Source: an uncultured Clostridia bacterium (GTDB lineage Bacteria > Bacillota > Clostridia > Oscillospirales > Acutalibacteraceae). From it: DNA of 8,379 bases. The notes beneath the pieces were generated by a model. It did not search any database. It was not told where the DNA came from and worked only from the letters and a program-made list of their open reading frames with translations. Each line of letters begins with the position of its first letter. Positions within the stretch are counted from its first letter, which is position 1. Positions 5,617-8,379 of this stretch are shown one piece after another. Made by a program: the position numbers and the translations under genes. The stretch lies in assembly GCA_947623215.1 (NCBI GenBank), contig CANQGN010000061.1:1-8379 (forward strand), given 5' to 3'.

Positions 5617-6387
5617 GTGCAATATCATCGCGTAGAAATCTGCGGGGTTAACACCGCAAAATTGAAGGTGCTGAGCGAAGAAGAAAAAATGCGGCTGCTG
5701 GCGCTGTCCCGCAAGGGAGATGCCGCCGCCAGAGAAGCGCTGGTGTACGGCAATTTGCGGCTGGTGCTCAGCGCGGTGCAGCGCTTTGCCTCGCGCGGGG
5801 AATCGCCGGACGATTTGTTTCAGGTGGGCTGCATTGGGCTGATGAAGGCCATCGACCGGTTTAATTTAGACATTGACGTGCGCTTTTCTACCTACGCCGT
5901 GCCCATGATATTGGGCGAGCTGCGGCGGTATTTGCGCGACAACGGCCAAATGCGGGTGGCGCGGTCCATTCGCGACGCCGCCTACCACGCCATGCAGGCG
6001 CGGGAACGCCTGCAAATGCGCTTGCAGCGCGAACCCACGGTAGAAGAAATCGCGGCGGAGCTGGGCAAACCGCGAGAAGAAGTGGTGCTGGCGCTCGAAA
6101 GCGTGGTAGAACCCGTCTCGCTCTCGGAACCCGTCTATACCGATGGCGGCGACGCCATATCGGTAGAAGACCAGCTGGGCGACCACAGCAGCGACAAAAA
6201 CTGGCTGGACGAGCTGGCTATCAAAGAGGCGGTGCAGGGCTTAAGCGACCGCGAGAAAAAAATCGTGGCCCTGCGGTTTATGCGGGGCAAAACGCAAATG
6301 GAAGTGGCCCGCGAGGTGGGCATATCGCAGGCGCAGGTCAGCCGACTGGAAAAATGTGCGCTGGAAAAAATAAAAGCCGCTTTGTAG
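5617..6387 (+). CDS. sigG: RNA polymerase sporulation sigma factor SigG
   Basis: Late forespore sigma factor that drives spore DNA-protection and germination genes. The 256-residue product begins with HRVEICGVNTAKLKVL, matching KVEICGVDTSKLPVL at the start of B. subtilis SigG (260 residues). Region 2 (about 44-110) has YGNLRLVLSAVQRF, DDLFQVGCIGLMKAIDRF and VRFSTYAVPMILGELRRYL; region 3 (about 113-165) has RVARSIRDAAYHAMQARERL; EPVSLSEPVYTDGGD follows; region 4 (about 210-250) has GKTQMEVAREVGISQAQVSRLEK. Unlike SigE and SigK it has no pro-sequence. No ATG precedes the conserved start; the GTG at 5617-5619 has GGGAG at 5603-5607, 9 bases upstream. A TTG at 5554 would add 21 unconserved residues and has no ribosome site. 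It follows sigE as in most spore formers, but after a terminator. A SigF/SigG promoter could not be recognised. Confidence 0.95.
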   Translation: MQYHRVEICGVNTAKLKVLSEEEKMRLLALSRKGDAAAREALVYGNLRLVLSAVQRFASRGESPDDLFQVGCIGLMKAIDRFNLDIDVRFSTYAVPMILGELRRYLRDNGQMRVARSIRDAAYHAMQARERLQMRLQREPTVEEIAAELGKPREEVVLALESVVEPVSLSEPVYTDGGDAISVEDQLGDHSSDKNWLDELAIKEAVQGLSDREKKIVALRFMRGKTQMEVAREVGISQAQVSRLEKCALEKIKAAL

Positions 6388-6392
6388 GCGGC

Positions 6393-6455
6393 CATGCAAC
6401 AATAGAACCCCCGGCGCGGTCTGGTTGTACAAAGGCCGCGCCGGGGGATTGCATG
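6393..6455. terminator. Two-way terminator between convergent sigG and the YczE-like gene
   Basis: A perfect 12-bp stem, CCCCCGGCGCGG (6408-6419) with CCGCGCCGGGGG (6436-6447), has a 16-nt loop that itself contains the palindrome TTGTACAA. An outer 7-bp arm pair, CATGCAA (6393-6399) with TTGCATG (6449-6455), encloses it with an uneven bulge. T-rich sequence follows on both strands (GTTTTATT on plus; TTCTATTGTT on minus), so it should stop sigG transcripts and those of the opposing operon. Confidence 0.75.
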
Positions 6456-6457
6456 TT

Positions 6458-7135
6458 TTATTGGGATTCCGTTTTTACGCAGATTTTCTCTACCACCGGG
6501 GGAATCCACCGGTTGAACCAGCGCACCAAAAAGCCGGTGCACCCGGCCGAGAGTAAGGTGCCGGGGCCGATGAGGTCCAGCCGCCAGCGGCCGAAAAAGA
6601 GGAAAGAGAGCGCCACGGCCACCGAAACGACGGTTAAATCAAACACCTCTTTTACGCTGCCAAAGCGCCAGCCCCCCCGGCGGGCGATGGCCTGCACCAG
6701 CGCTTCGCCGGCGTTCATCACCACCCCCGCCGCCACGGTAAGGCTTACCGAAAAGGCCAGTACCGCCACCCCCACGCAGGCGGTGGCGAACCAGGCGGGC
6801 AGGGAGGCGGGGGTTAGCCAGGCGAGCAGGCGGCCGGTAGCGTCGACCATGACCCCCAACAAGAGCGAGAGGGGAATTTGCACCAGCTCTTTCAGCCCAA
6901 AGGCCCGCCCCAGCAGCGGCAGCTGGGCGGCCACCTGCATACAGTTCCACACCAGCACCGCCGTGCCGAGGGTTATTACCCCCGCAAGCCGCTGGTAGAC
7001 TACATATGCCGCCGACTGCACCGGCGAAATACCAAGTTCGGCTTTCGCGAGCAGCGAGACCGCCAGCGCCATACAAAACAGCCCCGCCAAAAACACGCCG
7101 TACCGCCGGGCGGTTTCTGCTGCGCTCCGCCTCAT
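6458..7135 (-). CDS. YczE/YyaS/YitT-type integral membrane protein (DUF6198-like)
   Basis: The 225-residue product is mostly hydrophobic, with about six membrane segments (near 12-30, 52-70, 84-106, 113-138, 166-183 and 190-206) and a basic N-terminus. The stretch AELGISPVQSAAYVVYQR followed by GVITLGTAVLVWNCMQVAA and LKELVQIPLSLLLGVMVD matches the pattern I know for the YczE/YitT-like family: a G-x-SP loop after helix 1, then L-G, then a Q-x-P/L-G-x-x-x-D segment. The family has no established biochemical role; transport or export is often guessed. Its ATG (7133-7135) overlaps the TGA of the TIM-barrel gene upstream as ATGA, so translation is probably coupled and the two proteins likely act together. 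Its stop is at 6458-6460, just before the shared hairpin. Confidence 0.8.
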   Translation of the reverse strand: MRRSAAETARRYGVFLAGLFCMALAVSLLAKAELGISPVQSAAYVVYQRLAGVITLGTAVLVWNCMQVAAQLPLLGRAFGLKELVQIPLSLLLGVMVDATGRLLAWLTPASLPAWFATACVGVAVLAFSVSLTVAAGVVMNAGEALVQAIARRGGWRFGSVKEVFDLTVVSVAVALSFLFFGRWRLDLIGPGTLLSAGCTGFLVRWFNRWIPPVVEKICVKTESQ

Positions 7136-7959
7136 GCCAGCCCCGCCGCCTGCTGGCAGCGTTTCAAATAGGCCACTTCTTCCCGCAGCTTGGCGTTGCG
7201 GGCGTCAGTATTATTTTCATCATAAAACGGCATTACAATGCCCGGCACGTTTACCCCCGCCGCTTTGAAAAGGGTAAACAGGGCGTCGTAATCTGCAATG
7301 CCCTCGGTAGCCGGTACAAATTGGCGGCGCCAGCCCTTGCCGCCGGTGGGGGCGGCGCTGCCCCGGGTAAGGGCGGCGTCTTTTTCGCCCACCGCCGCAA
7401 TGTATTCGCCAAGCAATGCTACCTGGTAGCCCCAGTCTTCATACCCCTCCTGGCACAAATTGTTGCCGGGGTCTAACTTTACGCCAATGTAGCGGGGGTC
7501 AAGGCTGCAAATCGCCGGCCAAACGGCGGTGGCGTTGTGGGGGTACATAAAGCCGTGCAGCTGTATGACCGCCCGCAGGCCGTGCTTTTCGGCGGCCTTT
7601 GCCGCCGTCTCCGCCAGCCGGGCGAGCGCACCGGCCAGCTCCCGCGCGGGCAGGGCGGACTTGGGCAAATACTGCACCCGAAAAAGCCGAATGCCGCACT
7701 CCGCCAGCAGCGAGAGCTCTTTGTCCATTTCCGGCAGCCGCCCCATGGCAAAGGGAGTGTCGGCGTAAGCGACCGTGAGCCCATGCGCCTCGGCCAGCTT
7801 TACAAAGGCGGGCAGGGTGGCTTCTAACTTGTCCTCCGGCGTCCAGTAGCCCTCGCGAATCATGGCGGTGGGGCCGTCTAACCCCATGGTGCGGCAAAGG
7901 GTCATCAGCTCTTCTGCGGTAAGCGACTGATAAAACTTGGCAAATAAATAATTCTTCAT
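7132..7959 (-). CDS. Xylose isomerase-like TIM-barrel protein (sugar phosphate isomerase/epimerase family)
   Basis: A 275-residue protein with the repeating strand-helix pattern and motifs of the AP-endonuclease-2/xylose-isomerase-like barrel: LTVAYADTPFAMG (61-73), IRLFRVQYLP (90-99), LRAVIQLHGFMYPHNATAVW (128-147), YIGVKLDPGNN (157-167), then FVPATEGIADYDALFTLFKA (214-233). Members isomerise or epimerise sugars or inositols in the cytoplasm, usually with a divalent metal bound by Glu, Asp, His and Glu. Here Asp163 is present, but the usual Glu before His is Gln133, the usual His-x-Lys-Asp reads VGEKD (190-194), and the last Glu is not obvious (MPFYDE, 243-248). The substrate is unknown. The ATG (7957-7959) has AGAAGG (7967-7972) 7 bases upstream. 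First gene of a two-gene operon with the YczE-like gene, divergent from an AraC-like regulator. Confidence 0.8.
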   Translation of the reverse strand: MKNYLFAKFYQSLTAEELMTLCRTMGLDGPTAMIREGYWTPEDKLEATLPAFVKLAEAHGLTVAYADTPFAMGRLPEMDKELSLLAECGIRLFRVQYLPKSALPARELAGALARLAETAAKAAEKHGLRAVIQLHGFMYPHNATAVWPAICSLDPRYIGVKLDPGNNLCQEGYEDWGYQVALLGEYIAAVGEKDAALTRGSAAPTGGKGWRRQFVPATEGIADYDALFTLFKAAGVNVPGIVMPFYDENNTDARNAKLREEVAYLKRCQQAAGLA

Positions 7960-7992
7960 GCCGGTTCCTTCTTTCTGTTCTTGTTAGGGGGA

Positions 7993-8021
7993 TTCGTGCT
8001 ACAAAGGCATTGTACCACGAA
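7993..8021. promoter_or_regulatory. 29-bp palindrome, probable operator of the TIM-barrel operon
   Basis: TTCGTGCTACAA (7993-8004) and TTGTACCACGAA (8010-8021) are 12-bp inverted arms with a single mismatch (7999/8015) around a 5-bp centre, AGGCA. The right arm overlaps the -10 box (8009-8014), and the left arm covers the predicted start near 8002, the position expected for a repressor site. The regulator could be the divergent AraC-like protein, but dimeric palindrome binders (LacI, GntR, TetR types) elsewhere in the genome are equally possible. Confidence 0.6.
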
Positions 8022-8038
8022 GCAGGCGGGGTTGTCTT
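8009..8038 (-). promoter_or_regulatory. Promoter of the TIM-barrel/YczE operon
   Basis: On the minus strand, AAGACA (8033-8038, four of six with TTGACA), an 18-bp spacer and TACAAT (8009-8014) with an extended TGG just before it. The start near 8002 gives a leader of about 43 nt. The operator palindrome lies over the -10 and start. Confidence 0.6.
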
Positions 8039-8090
8039 GCAAAAATCCGCCCAAAAGTTATAAAAACCCCGCCGGTATGGGGCCCCGCTC

Positions 8091-8120
8091 TTGCCTTTTG
8101 CTTCGGGCAAGTGGTATACT
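8091..8120 (+). promoter_or_regulatory. Promoter of the AraC-like regulator gene
   Basis: TTGCCT (8091-8096), 18-bp spacer, and TATACT (8115-8120) preceded by TGG (extended -10). The start would be near 8127, leaving a short leader of about 18 nt. An inverted repeat, CTTGCC (8090-8095) with GGCAAG (8106-8111), overlaps the -35 and spacer and could serve self-regulation. Confidence 0.6.
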
Positions 8121-8144
8121 AATGGAAAAAAGGAGGCGGTGACA

Positions 8145-8379
8145 GTGCAGCGAACGCAGGTAGAAATGAGCGAGGCCATTCGGCCGGAGCTGCTGGGCTA
8201 TTTAACCACCGACCCGGGCTACCGGGGAGAATGGCACAGCCACTTTTTTGCCGAAGTGGTGGCGGCGGCAGCGGGCAGCCTTACGCTGGAGCTGCCGAAT
8301 GAGCGCGTAGTGCTGCCCCCCGGGCGGGCGGTGGTGGTACGCGCCGGGGTGCGCCACCGCTTTTTAACCGAGGGCGCGG
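8145..8379 (+). CDS. AraC-family-like regulator, N-terminal cupin part, cut by window edge
   Basis: Only the first 78 residues are present. They read as the N-terminal sensing cupin seen in many AraC-family regulators: EWHSHFFAEVV (29-39) with the paired histidines, then GSLTLELPNERVVLPPGRAV (44-63), then RAGVRHRF (66-73). The C-terminal helix-turn-helix pair that would prove the family lies beyond the window, so a free-standing cupin protein cannot be excluded. The start is GTG at 8145-8147 with a strong AGGAGG (8131-8136), 8 bases upstream. It is transcribed away from the TIM-barrel operon; this layout suggests it senses a sugar or related ligand and controls that operon. Confidence 0.65.
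   Translation, partial: MQRTQVEMSEAIRPELLGYLTTDPGYRGEWHSHFFAEVVAAAAGSLTLELPNERVVLPPGRAVVVRAGVRHRFLTEGA

Noticed and set aside
6354..6998. 214-codon plus-strand frame opposite the YczE-like gene
   Set aside because: It begins inside sigG, crosses the two-way terminator and reads as Thr/Pro/Ser-rich antisense; the minus-strand frame has clear membrane segments and family motifs.
8041..8089. CCCC/GGGG hairpin and GGGGCCCC palindrome as a terminator between the divergent genes
   Set aside because: Short arms, no T run on either strand, and no gene ends there.
7499..8179. 226-codon minus-strand frame over the TIM-barrel gene and divergent promoters
   Set aside because: Shifted reading of the TIM-barrel gene; it would run through both promoters and the start of the AraC-like gene, with no ribosome site.

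Overview
The window looks like chromosomal DNA of a GC-rich, endospore-forming Clostridia-type Firmicute, possibly of the Oscillospiraceae/Ruminococcaceae sort. The basis is the presence of three sporulation sigma factors (SigK, SigE, SigG) and the SigE-processing protease SpoIIGA, purine-rich AGGAGG-type ribosome sites, sigma-A-like promoters and strong GC bias at third codon positions. The lineage is an inference from content and not from any search.

Layout, left to right. Positions 1-266 (minus) hold the N-terminal end of a PLP-dependent aminotransferase with a good promoter at 315-343. Positions 407-1105 (minus) hold an uninterrupted sigK followed by its own terminator. Diverging from sigK, 1304-3724 (plus) encodes a complete class A penicillin-binding protein. 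A GC-rich hairpin then overlaps what looks like a Spo0A-type spoIIG promoter (3733-3802), followed by spoIIGA (3839-4801), sigE (4668-5381, overlapping spoIIGA by 134 bp), a 235-bp non-coding gap with repeats and a terminator, and sigG (5617-6387). A large two-way hairpin (6393-6455) separates sigG from a convergent two-gene minus-strand operon: a xylose-isomerase-like TIM-barrel protein (7132-7959) translationally coupled by ATGA to a YczE/YitT-type membrane protein (6458-7135). Diverging from that operon is the start of an AraC-like, cupin-headed regulator (8145 to the window end). A near-perfect 29-bp palindrome covers the -10 box of the TIM-barrel operon.

How the parts fit. SpoIIGA activates pro-SigE in the mother cell, SigG runs the late forespore programme and SigK the late mother-cell programme, so the middle of the window carries most of the compartment-specific sporulation sigma regulators. 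The class A PBP sits between sigK and spoIIGA and makes peptidoglycan; its own promoter looks vegetative. The right-hand part is a separate metabolic unit, probably sugar related, with its own divergent regulator.

Most notable for follow-up: clustering of sigK with spoIIGA-sigE-sigG; a spoIIG-type promoter with a 22-bp spacer buried in a hairpin; the long spoIIGA/sigE overlap; the palindromic operator; and a TIM-barrel protein that seems to lack several usual metal ligands. Nothing here is clearly a wholly new system. No RNA genes, CRISPR arrays, insertion sequences or phage genes were seen.
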